DNA from: Methylomicrobium sp.
GTDB taxonomy: Bacteria; Pseudomonadota; Gammaproteobacteria; Methylococcales; Methylomonadaceae
Assembly: GCA_018333785.1 (NCBI GenBank)
Contig: JAGXSU010000057.1
Location: 1 to 64,000, forward strand
Direction of reading: 5' to 3'
DNA: 64,000 nt
The notes under the pieces were generated by a model, which saw nothing but the letters and a program-made list of their open reading frames with translations, did not search any database and was not told where the DNA came from. The translations under genes and the position numbers were made by a program. Shown one piece after another: positions 1-8,312 of this stretch (the first letter of the stretch is position 1; each line of letters starts with the position of its first letter).

Positions 1-189
1 GTTCGCCTTATCCCACGGTGCTTCACTACTGGGTGGCCGGGAGCTATTGCGCGAGTTTTGCTTCAAGCGCTCGCGTGCTTCCTTGAGATCGTTGAGCAAG
101 CGAATCGAAAGGCGACGCAAATCCTCTTCCGGCAGGTCAAGAAGCTTGTCTTCATCCAGTTGGTTTAGATCATGATCGCTCAGTTGCAT
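1..189 (-). CDS. IS66-family transposase (TnpC), N-terminal part, cut by window edge
   Basis: Only the first 63 codons are inside the window; the frame is open to base 1. The start codon is ATG at 189-187. The leucine- and acid-rich start is followed by the pattern KQNSRNSSRPPSSEAPW, which matches the QNSRNSSKPPSSD signature at the beginning of IS66 TnpC proteins. That family cuts and pastes IS66 elements with a DDE nuclease domain, which would lie outside the window. No TnpA or TnpB helper gene is visible upstream, as in the single-gene ISBst12 branch. The gene on the right, read on the same strand, ends inside this start region, so the element end probably lies between about 190 and 260. 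I could not define the terminal repeat. Confidence 0.8.
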   Translation of the reverse strand, partial: MQLSDHDLNQLDEDKLLDLPEEDLRRLSIRLLNDLKEARERLKQNSRNSSRPPSSEAPWDKAN

Positions 190-665
190 GGCGCACAGAA
201 TAAGTCTTGGTGGCTTAAAAATACAGTTTTTTTGTGGGGGTCTGAATAGTTACGTTTTTTCACAGAGTCGGACTTTATCAAGTCAAAATAAGTAAGCAAC
301 TTTTCCTTGTCCCACAGACCGTCCGCCTCTAATTCCCACAAGTTTTTTAAATCGTCTTTAATTTCCTCGGCGACCTGTATATCGTCCGCTATCACATCGT
401 ATCTGTAAGTAACTAAATCGATCAGAGTTACCTCACTAACCTGGAAATCTTTGCACAGGCCTTGTATATTCTCCTCGAGAATTTCAAGCGCCTCATGCTT
501 GTCCGATGCCAGGCAAAGAACATTTTCATAAGTGACTTTCAAATTATAAAAGCTTAGCGTTGTTTCGCATTCATCTGGATATTCCTGAAGTTCCTTTTGC
601 AGCAAATCATAAAGTTGGATTTTTTCATGCCGGGATAGCATGGAGACGTCGGGAAGCTTGGTCAT
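180..665 (-). CDS. hypothetical protein, C-terminus probably replaced by IS66 end
   Basis: The reading frame encodes 161 residues and starts with ATG at 665. The first ~135 residues are acidic and helical (rich in Glu, Asp, Leu), typical of a soluble small bacterial protein. I recognise no family. The last ~25 residues have a different composition and overlap the start codon of the IS66 transposase by a few bases, so the native end was probably lost when the insertion sequence arrived. No signal peptide or membrane segment is visible. Function unknown. Confidence 0.5.
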   Translation of the reverse strand: MTKLPDVSMLSRHEKIQLYDLLQKELQEYPDECETTLSFYNLKVTYENVLCLASDKHEALEILEENIQGLCKDFQVSEVTLIDLVTYRYDVIADDIQVAEEIKDDLKNLWELEADGLWDKEKLLTYFDLIKSDSVKKRNYSDPHKKTVFLSHQDLFCAPCN

Positions 666-966
666 GAAATATTTGCTAATTTGTAAATTTAAAACAGAAA
701 GGTAAGACCTAAAGTCATCGAAGATTAAACTTTGTTCCTGATCTTGTCGATAGCTGAACGGTCAAATCGTTACTGATGTTGTTAGTTTAACGCTATTGGC
801 CTGGTAAAAACCTCAACGTCAGCTATCAAGAATTGCGAATTCACACTCGGCCAACAGCGGCCTTACATTGTTGGTGGAAAATCCTATAAGCCTGTCCAAA
901 ACTATTTCATTGTTTTATTGTTTGTCCAATATCGCTCAAACAAAATTCAAAAAACTCATTAAAACC

Positions 967-1281
967 ATGACTTTTTATCAAGAACCTACTTACTACGAAA
1001 AAACCATACTCTCAGATTTACAGGGCGCTTGGGAAGTGCTGAGGGATGAGGTAATCAAAGAGCATGCTAACAAAGACTATTCTCGGTTGTTGCTCCATAT
1101 TAATGAAGCAATGAGTTGGGAAAGCGTGAGGAATTTACATTCCATGAAAAATACCTTTGTTCTTATACAGAGTATCGCTCAACAAATTAATGTATCAGAT
1201 GAAATAATTGATTTGGTGGAGGATGTAAGGGATATCTTATACGAAGCTTTAAGTGAAATTGAGCATGGAAAAATATTATAA
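967..1281 (+). CDS. hypothetical small protein
   Basis: A 104-residue frame starting at ATG 967. The frame is open further upstream to a TTG at 868, but the added residues are low in charge and less protein-like, so the ATG is preferred; neither start has a clear ribosome binding site. The protein is helical and charged (WEVLRDEV, IDLVEDVRDILYEALSEIE), with no signal peptide or metal motif. I do not recognise it. It is bordered by gene-free DNA on both sides, so nothing in the context helps. Confidence 0.45.
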   Translation: MTFYQEPTYYEKTILSDLQGAWEVLRDEVIKEHANKDYSRLLLHINEAMSWESVRNLHSMKNTFVLIQSIAQQINVSDEIIDLVEDVRDILYEALSEIEHGKIL

Positions 1282-1817
1282 ATTTGCCTTGAAGCGGTAT
1301 CGATTAGAAATATTTTATTTAGGGTATATGGAATTGGATCTTGAAATACTGTGTACCTGGCATTCGAACCGACAATTTTTCGAGAAGATCGCCGACAGCA
1401 CCTAACCATTTGTGCAGGTCAGGACTGACCTCTTTATTGTAATGAATATAGCATGCCTATCCGGTTAGCCCCCAAGCCGCCTATATGTTGTGATTCCGAA
1501 ATTGAACATAGCCGTTAAATCTGATGGTAGATACCTGGGCGGTTTACCTTAAAACTATAGGTAGTAGCTTTGGGTGTATAGCGGATAGGTAAGGAATATA
1601 GCAGGATGAAGTTTGGGAATCGGCCAACAGGAAACCGATGCTGGTTTTCATTCAACGGCTGGTTATCTTGAAAGCGGTCATTCAGCGAACGACATGATGG
1701 ACATCCATATACCCAAACCCGACGATCAGGGCGCAATAATTATTTTGAATACTGAACGAACATAAATCTGAGCAAGCTGCTCGGCTTTATCGCATAGCGT
1801 CCCTGTTGACCGCTGGG
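1282..1817. other. gene-free stretch holding a repeat relic with an internal insertion
   Basis: No convincing gene. Bases 1406-1453 match 22138-22185 at roughly 85 percent by eye, and 1594-1630 match the continuation 22170-22210. In the 22 kb copy the two parts are contiguous. Here they are separated by about 150 bp bracketed by a 15-bp near-identical direct repeat (1439-1453 and 1589-1603). This looks like an insertion in one copy, or a deletion between the repeats in the other. Confidence 0.5.
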
Positions 1818-2210
1818 TTACAGCGCACCGTCAAAATCATGCGCATCATAATCTGGCTCCCTCATTCCAAATATTACCTCGACGATCGGCAGTGCTTCTT
1901 CAAACTCAGCCGTAGTCAACGCGAAGCTCACTTCAACATGATTGTGATTGAGTCTCGCAATTTCAAACGCTAAGCAGGTTGGACTGAACTCAACCAATTT
2001 CAACTTGAAATGACCTATGTACTCATCATCGTCAGACTCGATGTAGCACTTGCCACCATCGAAAGATTCGAACTGACTTTGAACCATCAAGTAGGGTGCT
2101 GGTTGCTTGAAAAAATCGCGAAGCTTTTCATCGCTATCCTCGGAATCAAGGAGAATCTGGTAGTAGTCACCGCTCGCAATGGCCGATACTTTTTTAGCGT
2201 AAAGTTGCAT
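1818..2210 (-). CDS. hypothetical acidic protein
   Basis: 130 residues from ATG 2210 to TAA 1818. The protein is strongly acidic (runs such as ESDDDEYIG and DSEDSDEKLRD) with alternating hydrophobic stretches typical of a beta-rich cytoplasmic domain. Its composition resembles small immunity-type or phage-like proteins, but I cannot name a family. No signal peptide. The next minus-strand gene (2297-2578) lies 86 bases upstream and is also acidic, so the two may be a small transcription unit. No Shine-Dalgarno sequence is obvious. Confidence 0.5.
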   Translation of the reverse strand: MQLYAKKVSAIASGDYYQILLDSEDSDEKLRDFFKQPAPYLMVQSQFESFDGGKCYIESDDDEYIGHFKLKLVEFSPTCLAFEIARLNHNHVEVSFALTTAEFEEALPIVEVIFGMREPDYDAHDFDGAL

Positions 2211-2296
2211 GGTGCAGTATTGTGCGCTTTAGCGTCAGAACTCACGCGTTACCAAAGGCCAGAGCGAAGCGGAGGCCTCTGGGAATCGCGTGCAGG

Positions 2297-2578
2297 TCAT
2301 TGGTGGCATTGCTCCATCCTCATGTCCACGATCTTCCTTGCCGCTTCATCTAAGTGCATGTCGAAGAATTCCATCGCTGCGTCGTCGTCAACGGTGATGC
2401 CGAAGGCATCTTCAATGTCGTCGAAAGGGGGAGTGCCCTCAATGATGTCGGGGGGGTCGTTGGTTGACCACATGCAGCACATCTGCTTTGAATCATCATC
2501 GTGCTCCAGGTACTGGCGACGGTGCTTCTGGTATATCAGGTGCAGCGTCTCGTAGACGTTTGCGTAGTCGTCAGTCAT
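2297..2578 (-). CDS. hypothetical acidic small protein
   Basis: 93 residues from ATG 2578. It is very acidic, with the stretches DDIEDAFGITVDDDAAMEF and HLDEAARKIVDMR, and two cysteines in KQMCCMW. It is likely cytoplasmic, with no signal peptide. I do not recognise the family. It sits directly upstream of, and co-directional with, the acidic gene at 1818-2210, so the pair may be co-transcribed. The regular codon use supports a real gene rather than a chance frame. Confidence 0.5.
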   Translation of the reverse strand: MTDDYANVYETLHLIYQKHRRQYLEHDDDSKQMCCMWSTNDPPDIIEGTPPFDDIEDAFGITVDDDAAMEFFDMHLDEAARKIVDMRMEQCHQ

Positions 2579-3260
2579 CTCTTGTCTCTCATGCCAACAA
2601 AGAATTAGATGGTTAAACCGAAAAACCGTGTCTATAGGATAATTTATTGAACCGCATATGACTTCCCTTCTCTATATCATCGGTGATGAATAATAATGGC
2701 CGGTAAAGTTTAAACTGTTGCCATTGAATCAGATTAAGCGACAGACCGCAACGGGTCGATAGCGGCTTTGGCTGCTTCAAAACCATGAAAAATGAATGTG
2801 AGCTATTTAGACTGGCTTTCTTAAATCAGCCAATTCCAGATCGAATTAAGGCTGATCATATCCATGCCTTGTGCCTGATTAGGTGGGGACCGCGGCTTGG
2901 TCGAACTTTTTCTTGACCTGGACTACATTCTTGAACTTGAATGGATTTGTGGTGAAAATGAACACACATTAAGAATCATTCCGGGCGATCAAAATCATCA
3001 CAAGGCGGTATCCTGGCTTCAAATTAGCTACAGTAAACTACATTTTTCGCTGCTGTGCTTTAAACTTCAGGGACGTTCTTGGTGTACCCCATCGTCGGTG
3101 ACAACAAAACTTGTTGATCGTAGGTCAGTCCCCACGCGTCGGCAACCTGAACGCATTACGCCTTATCAGCTCATATCAAGTCATCTAAAAACTTGGCTGG
3201 CTGGTATCATGGAAGCAGATGTGAGGCGGGAGGCAGTTGCCGCATATTTCATTTATTCCA
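2579..3260. other. gene-free or unresolved stretch
   Basis: A plus-strand frame (2897-3349, 150 codons) crosses this stretch, but its sequence does not look protein-like and it runs over the TIGR02450 gene in another phase, so I do not call it. No tRNA, clear terminator or repeat was seen. A perfect GGGAGG purine run at 3228-3233 lies too close to a TTG at 3237 and too far from the ATG at 3261 to settle the next gene's start. Confidence 0.3.
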
Positions 3261-3479
3261 ATGGCAAGAATCAATCCCGAAAAACAGCTAATGACAAAAT
3301 GGACAGCAGTGGAACCAAAACGAAAAGAGCGGCATTTTATTGTAACTAAACTGATATGTTTAACTGATGAAATCTTTGTTGTCGCCTGTGTGCTTGAAGC
3401 TGTGATCAATAAAAATAACTATGAAATGGACTGGCGCGAACTTAAAGACACAAAGGTCTGGAAAACGGGATGGGAATAA
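3261..3479 (+). CDS. TIGR02450-family small Trp-rich protein
   Basis: 72 residues from ATG 3261 (a TTG at 3237 would add eight). The order of motifs NPEKQLMTKWTAV, KRKERHFIVTKLI, VLEAVI, and the ending DWRELKD-W-GW match the TIGR02450 family of ~70-residue conserved proteins of unknown function; the three late tryptophans are characteristic. The stop overlaps the start of the CIA30-like gene by ten bases (3470-3479), so the two are translationally coupled. No membrane segment. The function of the family is not known to me. Confidence 0.75.
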   Translation: MARINPEKQLMTKWTAVEPKRKERHFIVTKLICLTDEIFVVACVLEAVINKNNYEMDWRELKDTKVWKTGWE

Positions 3480-4060
3480 AACAACTCATCGCTAAACTCT
3501 TCATATTGATAATCTTTGGGGTAACGAGATCGGTGCTAGCAAATGATTTTATAATTGATGATCGAAGAAGTGGCAATCTGAAATCCAACCTCGGCATTGA
3601 ATGGCGCGTGGTCACCGACCAGGTAATGGGCGGAATGTCCAGCGGCAAGCTCACCCTGGATAGAAATAGAGGAAGAGACTGTTTACGTATGCAAGGGGAT
3701 GTCTCAACTAAGAACAACGGCGGTTTTGTGCAAATAGCATTGTCATTGTCTGATCAAGACCACTTCGATGCATCAGCGTTTGCTGGCATTGTCATGGAAG
3801 TAGCTGGCAACAACGAAGACTACAACCTGCATTTTCGCACTTCGGACCTTGGCTTCCCATGGCAATCCTATCGTGCCCGCTTCAAAGCTACCCGCGACTG
3901 GCAAACCCTCCGCATTCCTTTTGACGATTTGGAGGCCTACAAAACAACACAGAAATTCCGGCCAAATAAACTGAAACGTATCGGACTGGTGGGTATCGGG
4001 CGCGACTTTAAGGCGGATCTATGCCTCGCCTCTATCCATTTTTATAGTGGGAATAATTAG
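3470..4060 (+). CDS. secreted CIA30-domain protein
   Basis: 196 residues. Residues 1-24 form a signal peptide with a hydrophobic core and a cleavage-like VLAND. The rest matches the CIA30 / NADH-ubiquinone oxidoreductase intermediate-associated protein 30 fold: WRVVTDQVMGGMSSG early, then a galactose-binding-like beta sandwich with FAGIVMEV, YNLHFRTS, and the closing GLVGIGRDF and LASIHFY. In bacteria these are periplasmic or lipid-linked proteins of uncertain role and need not relate to respiratory complex I. It overlaps the upstream TIGR02450 gene and abuts the downstream gene (stop 4058-4060, next ATG 4061), so the three form one operon. Confidence 0.8.
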   Translation: MGIKQLIAKLFILIIFGVTRSVLANDFIIDDRRSGNLKSNLGIEWRVVTDQVMGGMSSGKLTLDRNRGRDCLRMQGDVSTKNNGGFVQIALSLSDQDHFDASAFAGIVMEVAGNNEDYNLHFRTSDLGFPWQSYRARFKATRDWQTLRIPFDDLEAYKTTQKFRPNKLKRIGLVGIGRDFKADLCLASIHFYSGNN

Positions 4061-4501
4061 ATGCCAACTACCTTGTACCGAATCCTATTCGCAAGCTTCC
4101 TGGGCATGGCTTCCTGTACACAGGAATTACCGCAAGTACTTGTAACCATCGCTGATGCGAGAATTCACAAAGCTAAATTCATTGATACAGGTGAGCCCGG
4201 CGATTCGGCGGGCGATATCCTGACCTTCGATCAGCCCTTACTAAACGAAAAAGCTGAGCCGATCGGCAACAATAGCGGCACATGCATACGCACACGCATG
4301 GGTCACAGCTTCCAATGCCAATGGACCTTGACACTAAAAAACGGCAGCATCCAGGTGGCGGGACGGGAATTGGATCAAGGGGCGTCAGAAATTGCGATTG
4401 TTGGTGGCACAGGCCAATACGCAGGCATCAGCGGGCAAATGGAATCCGTCAATAATGGAGATGGTACTTTTACACAAACTTTGCACTATTGGATTAGATA
4501 G
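4061..4501 (+). CDS. allene-oxide-cyclase-like barrel protein, likely lipoprotein
   Basis: 146 residues. The N-terminus has a short hydrophobic stretch ending in GMASC, a plausible lipobox with the lipid-bearing Cys near residue 19. The mature part carries DTGEPGDSAGDILTF followed by QPL, a Cys-containing strand GTCIRT, and GGTGQYAGISGQM, the pattern of small barrel proteins of the allene oxide cyclase / dirigent type. Bacterial members are secreted and mostly of unknown substrate, so cyclase activity should not be assumed. It starts one base after the CIA30 gene stop. A periplasmic pairing of the two is inferred from context only. Confidence 0.65.
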   Translation: MPTTLYRILFASFLGMASCTQELPQVLVTIADARIHKAKFIDTGEPGDSAGDILTFDQPLLNEKAEPIGNNSGTCIRTRMGHSFQCQWTLTLKNGSIQVAGRELDQGASEIAIVGGTGQYAGISGQMESVNNGDGTFTQTLHYWIR

Positions 4502-4652
4502 TATTCGAGAATTATTTATCAGCCACATAATGCCCTGATCACCTTGTAATCGGTCCGTCTTCTTTGAAAAAGCCAGAAATGAGTTTTAAGAAGGTTAATA
4601 AAATATAAGGTTGGTTACGGCCAATATCTGCCGGCCGGGGTATTTACCAATT

Positions 4653-4934
4653 TGGCCCAGTGGGAGCGAAGCTACAATTTGACGACATATAAGCAAAAGC
4701 CACTTTAGACGACTCTACTCCGCGTTTCCCAAAACACATCGGAACATCAAGTTTTGGGAATTTATTTCAGGAGACAGTTTTGAGCGATGAAAATCCGGTA
4801 TTTTGAGTGGCAGATGGATATCTGGTTCGATGTCTTAAAAATGTAGGTTTTCGAGAGACTCTGATTAAAAGCCCTGACACACAAGGCTTTCAGCCCAAAT
4901 GTCGTCAAATTGTAGCTTCGCTCCCACTGGGCCA
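4653..4934. mobile_element. 282-bp miniature inverted-repeat element
   Basis: The left end 4653-4687 and the right end 4900-4934 are perfect 35-bp inverted repeats beginning TGGCCCAGTGGGAGCGAAG. The inside has no transposase; a small 64-codon frame is not convincing. A second, partial and inverted copy lies at 57731-57905 and covers the left end plus about 140 bp of interior. No target duplication is evident. The right end abuts the stop codon (4936-4938) of the lipoprotein gene. This fits a MITE mobilised by a transposase encoded elsewhere. Confidence 0.75.
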
Positions 4935-4935
4935 G

Positions 4936-5541
4936 TTAGTGACTCGATCTTTCTTTTTTAATTCTTTCTTCGATTACGATCGTTTGAAGCACCGCAAGTG
5001 ATCCATACAGCTGCTTGTTATCCCTATTCTCATACATCAGATCACTGATTGAATCATCTGCCTTGCCCAACTCCCTCCAATTCATCAGATAGGGACTCAC
5101 TGGCAGAAGGCGTGGCTCATAAACTCTCAATACGGATTTATCTCCTATTTGAGCTTGTTTTTCGTTCAGCGCCATTGCTCTTGCCACTTCCTCTTCAGGC
5201 GCAAGGTATTGGGGGTAATGCCGTTCTCTGATTCGATCAGTCACCAGGCGCCATGTATTTTCATTGAAATACTTTTGATTTTCCGGATAGGTGAGTTTTG
5301 CGCTTTTTGAATAGCTCCGATTGCTCATCCTTTGATAATTTTCATTTAACACCAGCATCTGCTCACATTCTTTACGAATAAGCTGAGAACTTTTGTCACC
5401 ACCAAAAGCTGAATTGCCTGCCCTTTCTTCCTCGCACTCTTCGATCGACAACAATCTCAACCGATCTTGATTCGTGCGATCAATGGAACAAGCCGACAAT
5501 AAAATCGGTAGCAAAAGAATTAAAATGATTTTTTTTTGCAT
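4936..5541 (-). CDS. putative lipoprotein, paralogue-like to next gene
   Basis: 201 residues from ATG 5541. The start was chosen because it gives a clean lipoprotein signal: MQKK, a run of Ile/Leu, then LLSAC as lipobox with Cys 18. A longer frame to 5637 overlaps the upstream gene and lacks this logic. The mature protein is hydrophilic (SIEECEEERAG, WRLVTDRIRERHYPQYL) with no recognised domain. It starts four bases after the stop of the upstream lipoprotein gene. Both have a conserved HYP motif and an ALNEK/ERNAL-like stretch, so they may be distant paralogues. The gene ends two bases before the miniature element at 4653-4934. Confidence 0.6.
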   Translation of the reverse strand: MQKKIILILLLPILLSACSIDRTNQDRLRLLSIEECEEERAGNSAFGGDKSSQLIRKECEQMLVLNENYQRMSNRSYSKSAKLTYPENQKYFNENTWRLVTDRIRERHYPQYLAPEEEVARAMALNEKQAQIGDKSVLRVYEPRLLPVSPYLMNWRELGKADDSISDLMYENRDNKQLYGSLAVLQTIVIEERIKKERSSH

Positions 5542-5545
5542 ACCA

Positions 5546-6124
5546 CTACCCCTTGCGCCGTTTAAGTTCCAAACCAATGGCCGACTCCAGTTCGCGATAC
5601 CCATTACTATTGCAAAGCGTGTCGTTGGCATGCCCAATAACAGTATTAACCGCCATCAGCTCATAAATTTCGATAAGCCTTGCGTTTGGTATTTCTTCCA
5701 ATTTGTCTGGCAGCACATTCATGAGCGCATTGCGCTCTTGGATTGCTTTTCGCCGTTCCGTGGGCAAACGACCCCAAGGTCCATTCTTCTCAATTTTCAT
5801 CTCAGGATAATGTTCATCAATATAAAGACTTTTTACGAAATCCCAGCAAACTGGATCCTCGCCTAATGGGTCTTTTGCAACCCTCTCGCTTTCCGAAGGG
5901 GATTGTCTTACCAGATTCATCTTTCGAAATTTCTGAAAATTCACAATCTGGTGGCACTCGTGATGAGCTTGCAAGTATCCGTGCTGACCATTGATTTTAG
6001 ATTCTGCCATCCGCTTCATCGCACATTCATCGAGCTCGGCGTTTTTTATCAGCGCAAATCGCTGAGCTTGAGTACAGCCGGCTGCCCCAATCGCCACCAT
6101 CATTAACCATATCAATCTCATCAT
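5546..6124 (-). CDS. putative lipoprotein
   Basis: 192 residues from ATG 6124, with a purine-rich run just upstream. Residues 1-17 form a lipoprotein signal ending in GAAGC. The mature part is hydrophilic and has several cysteines (DECAMKRM, HHECHQIV, PVCWDF, TLCNSN), suggesting disulfides in the periplasm. I do not recognise the family. It is the fifth gene of a minus-strand run that begins with flhD and flhC. It is spaced 130 bases from the upstream HTH gene, so it may have its own promoter. Confidence 0.55.
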   Translation of the reverse strand: MMRLIWLMMVAIGAAGCTQAQRFALIKNAELDECAMKRMAESKINGQHGYLQAHHECHQIVNFQKFRKMNLVRQSPSESERVAKDPLGEDPVCWDFVKSLYIDEHYPEMKIEKNGPWGRLPTERRKAIQERNALMNVLPDKLEEIPNARLIEIYELMAVNTVIGHANDTLCNSNGYRELESAIGLELKRRKG

Positions 6125-6254
6125 CCCTATCCCCTAACATCAACAGAGAGCTGTTTGTCGTGTGTTCTCGCATTTACTATCGCATACACCCTGTAGAATG
6201 CAATTTCCGGATCCAGTGGCTTTTGGTCAATTTCGCAGTGAAACAATAAAAAAT

Positions 6255-6638
6255 TTATTTGGCGTTTCGCTGCTTGTAATTTTTTATAAGGCTTAACAAG
6301 AAATCATTTGATGCTATTGATTTGTCTATTATTGTTAGATCAAAGCTCTTTTCCATTTTGTAAAGCATTCGCAGCAGCGGCTCTTCTCCCATTGCGAGTT
6401 TAGCGTTTTGAATTTTTGATACCGTTGATGAATCAAGACCTATATCGTCTCCTACGGCTTGATTTGTTTTGTATCGAAAAAAATATTTGAAAGCTGTAAG
6501 AAGTGCGGCAGCATAATTCTCTCCCTCATCGACATTGGCTAGTTTTAGCGCAACTAATTCCTCTGCAACTTGAGCGGACGAGTTTTTCACGCCATTTCCA
6601 GTCGCGTCCAGTTTTACTTGATTTTGTGCAATTTCCAA
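6255..6638 (-). CDS. small helix-turn-helix protein
   Basis: 127 residues from ATG 6638. The central part, KTNQAVGDDIGLDSSTVSKI, has the spacing and residues of a helix-turn-helix (turn around DIGLD, recognition helix STVSKI), like phage and XRE-type DNA-binding proteins. The N-terminal third is polar, and the C-terminus is basic (IKNYKQRNAK). It starts eight bases after another small HTH gene, so the two are probably made together. A regulatory or plasmid-control role is inference. Confidence 0.55.
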   Translation of the reverse strand: MEIAQNQVKLDATGNGVKNSSAQVAEELVALKLANVDEGENYAAALLTAFKYFFRYKTNQAVGDDIGLDSSTVSKIQNAKLAMGEEPLLRMLYKMEKSFDLTIIDKSIASNDFLLSLIKNYKQRNAK

Positions 6639-6646
6639 ATGTAGTT

Positions 6647-6949
6647 CTAAAAGCTTTTCCCAATACTTTCCGTTGCAATTTTCTCCATTAGGCTAACAGC
6701 ATTCACGTGCCCAAGTCGGTCCAAGACTTTCAGTCGTAGCCCTAATCCTAATTTCTTTGATCCGGCACGAACCTGGGACACGAAAGAATCATTCACACCC
6801 AAAAAAATCGCAACGTGATGATAATCTTCAAACCCAAAATTATCTTTTATGGCTTCAATCAGAATGGCGTCATTTTTACGTTTCAAGACAACAAACTCAC
6901 CACAATTGGCCCCCAACTCAACATTATCATCTCTGACCGCCCAAACCAT
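6647..6949 (-). CDS. small helix-turn-helix protein
   Basis: 100 residues from ATG 6949. The middle, HHVAIFLGVNDSFVSQVRAG, reads as a helix-turn-helix (turn at LGVND, recognition helix FVSQVRAG), followed by a helical tail. It is similar in layout to the adjacent downstream gene but not clearly a duplicate. It lies 46 bases after flhC on the same strand and may be part of the flhDC transcript. It could be a regulator that modulates the plasmid FlhDC, but this is only inferred from position. Confidence 0.55.
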   Translation of the reverse strand: MVWAVRDDNVELGANCGEFVVLKRKNDAILIEAIKDNFGFEDYHHVAIFLGVNDSFVSQVRAGSKKLGLGLRLKVLDRLGHVNAVSLMEKIATESIGKSF

Positions 6950-6995
6950 GGTTCAGTCTAGTGGAGATCCTTTACCCAAACTATTTTTAACAGAA

Positions 6996-7658
6996 TCAGA
7001 TAGCCTCCGAATGAAATATGTATTTTGAATAAATATCGAATTCCATCTTGTTAGTGGCGTCAATTTGCGGAAACTTCCATTTTTTCCTTCCTAGGGTGTC
7101 TCTGGTCGAGTTACACAATGGGCATAATTTATAAATATCAGGGTAATTCTGGATTGAAACGAATGTAGATTTGCAGCAACTGCAAGTCTTTCCTCCTATG
7201 TAAGACATTGTCACTTGCTGGCCGATATGCCAGGCGCGATTAATGGTAAGTAACTTTGGGCTATCCCCTACCACTTCCTCATAAAGCGTGTAGGCAGAAA
7301 GAAAAATCTCCCCTTTGGTTATATGATTGGAGGCATCTTCCGTTTCTGATGATTTGAGGTTTTTAGTTTTGGATAACATCTTATAGATGTTGAAATAGAT
7401 GGATGCATGTAGGCAGTTTTGAGGCGACTTTATGATCCATTCCGGATCATACGGTAATTGCCCTGCCTTTGGTCTTTTACCGTGAATCTCTTTGTGGAAT
7501 TGAAGTGCCGAGGCTTTGGATACTTGACAAACGGCTCGAACAATAGAGGGTCTCCCCCCTTTTTCTATAATCCCTTTAGCAAGATCGATCTTTCTTCTAA
7601 GTCCTATGATATCTGTCTCTTTCGGAGTCAGACGTAAGTGAGATTCAGTCATGCTCAT
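6996..7658 (-). CDS. flhC: FlhC-like flagellar master regulator subunit
   Basis: 220 residues from ATG 7658. It follows FlhC from end to end: an N-terminal helical DNA-contact region (RAVCQVSKASALQFHKEIHGKRP), LPYDPEWII, the conserved HASIYFNIYKM block, LTINRAWHIGQQ, and a zinc site formed by CSCC near residue 167 and CPLC near 188. FlhC pairs with FlhD to activate class II flagellar and other genes. The start overlaps the end of flhD by 14 bases (7645-7658), the usual coupled order. Chromosomes of motile Beta- and Gammaproteobacteria normally carry one flhDC. A plasmid copy might retune host motility or control plasmid genes. Confidence 0.85.
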   Translation of the reverse strand: MSMTESHLRLTPKETDIIGLRRKIDLAKGIIEKGGRPSIVRAVCQVSKASALQFHKEIHGKRPKAGQLPYDPEWIIKSPQNCLHASIYFNIYKMLSKTKNLKSSETEDASNHITKGEIFLSAYTLYEEVVGDSPKLLTINRAWHIGQQVTMSYIGGKTCSCCKSTFVSIQNYPDIYKLCPLCNSTRDTLGRKKWKFPQIDATNKMEFDIYSKYIFHSEAI

Positions 7659-7938
7659 ACTCTTGATTCGATCTTGGAATGTGGATCAAGGCTGCGGCAA
7701 TACTGGAAGTTATACCGGTTGGCGTTTTAGTGACTGGGATTCGAAATATTGCTTTTCCACAGTCTGACAAAGTTTTAAGTTCATCCATGGATAAGGAGGA
7801 TATGTTCTTAATCTCTTTATCGCTGAGATTGAAACGCCACATAGCTTCCATAGGATTGCTTCTTGAACACTCTCTAGCGAGCATCAAAAATTGAAGGTTG
7901 ATAGCCTTCAAATCTTCATTCAAAAGACTCATAAACAA
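7645..7938 (-). CDS. flhD: FlhD-like flagellar regulator subunit
   Basis: 97 residues from ATG 7938. Near the N-terminus, DLKAINLQFLMLARECSRSN and then AMWRFNLSDKEIKNISSLSMDEL and CGKAIFRIP match the order and spacing of FlhD (about 105 residues), a small helical protein that complexes FlhC. It is the promoter-proximal gene of a minus-strand run of six genes. Together with the overlapping flhC it gives a complete FlhD4C2-type activator. Sequence divergence from enteric FlhD appears substantial, so its targets may differ. Confidence 0.8.
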   Translation of the reverse strand: MFMSLLNEDLKAINLQFLMLARECSRSNPMEAMWRFNLSDKEIKNISSLSMDELKTLSDCGKAIFRIPVTKTPTGITSSIAAALIHIPRSNQEYEHD

Positions 7939-8312
7939 AGCCCCTCTATCATTTGATATTAAAATATTCCCAGAGGCACCAAATGATTGGGCCTATGTCG
8001 CGTTCCATTTACGAGCATTTCTTTTAATAATTAATAAGTAATGCACTTTATCTAAATTGATTTATGCAGTCGATATAAAGTCCGCTGCGTTTTTTTTAAA
8101 CTGCCGTTCTTTGTAATGGGCATGTTATGTAATATCGTGGAGGTTGCTGTTTTTTAGCACCTAAAAATTCGTAGTCCTTGTCAATCCTCGTGGTACGATT
8201 TGACCGTGACCCTTTCAAATCATCATGTTTTATGTATGCTATTAACGTCGAAAAAAATAATATCAACAATGAGTTACGAATGCAAATACATTAATTTTTT
8301 TTATTTGGTTTT
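7939..8312. other. divergent intergenic region between flhD and the 8313 gene
   Basis: 374 bp without a gene, AT-rich, between genes transcribed away from each other, so it should hold both promoters. I could not pick a convincing -35/-10 pair on either strand, and no strong palindrome was seen. Confidence 0.4.

Noticed and set aside
2897-3349. 150-codon plus-strand frame
   Set aside because: Residue pattern is not protein-like and it overlaps the TIGR02450 gene in another phase.
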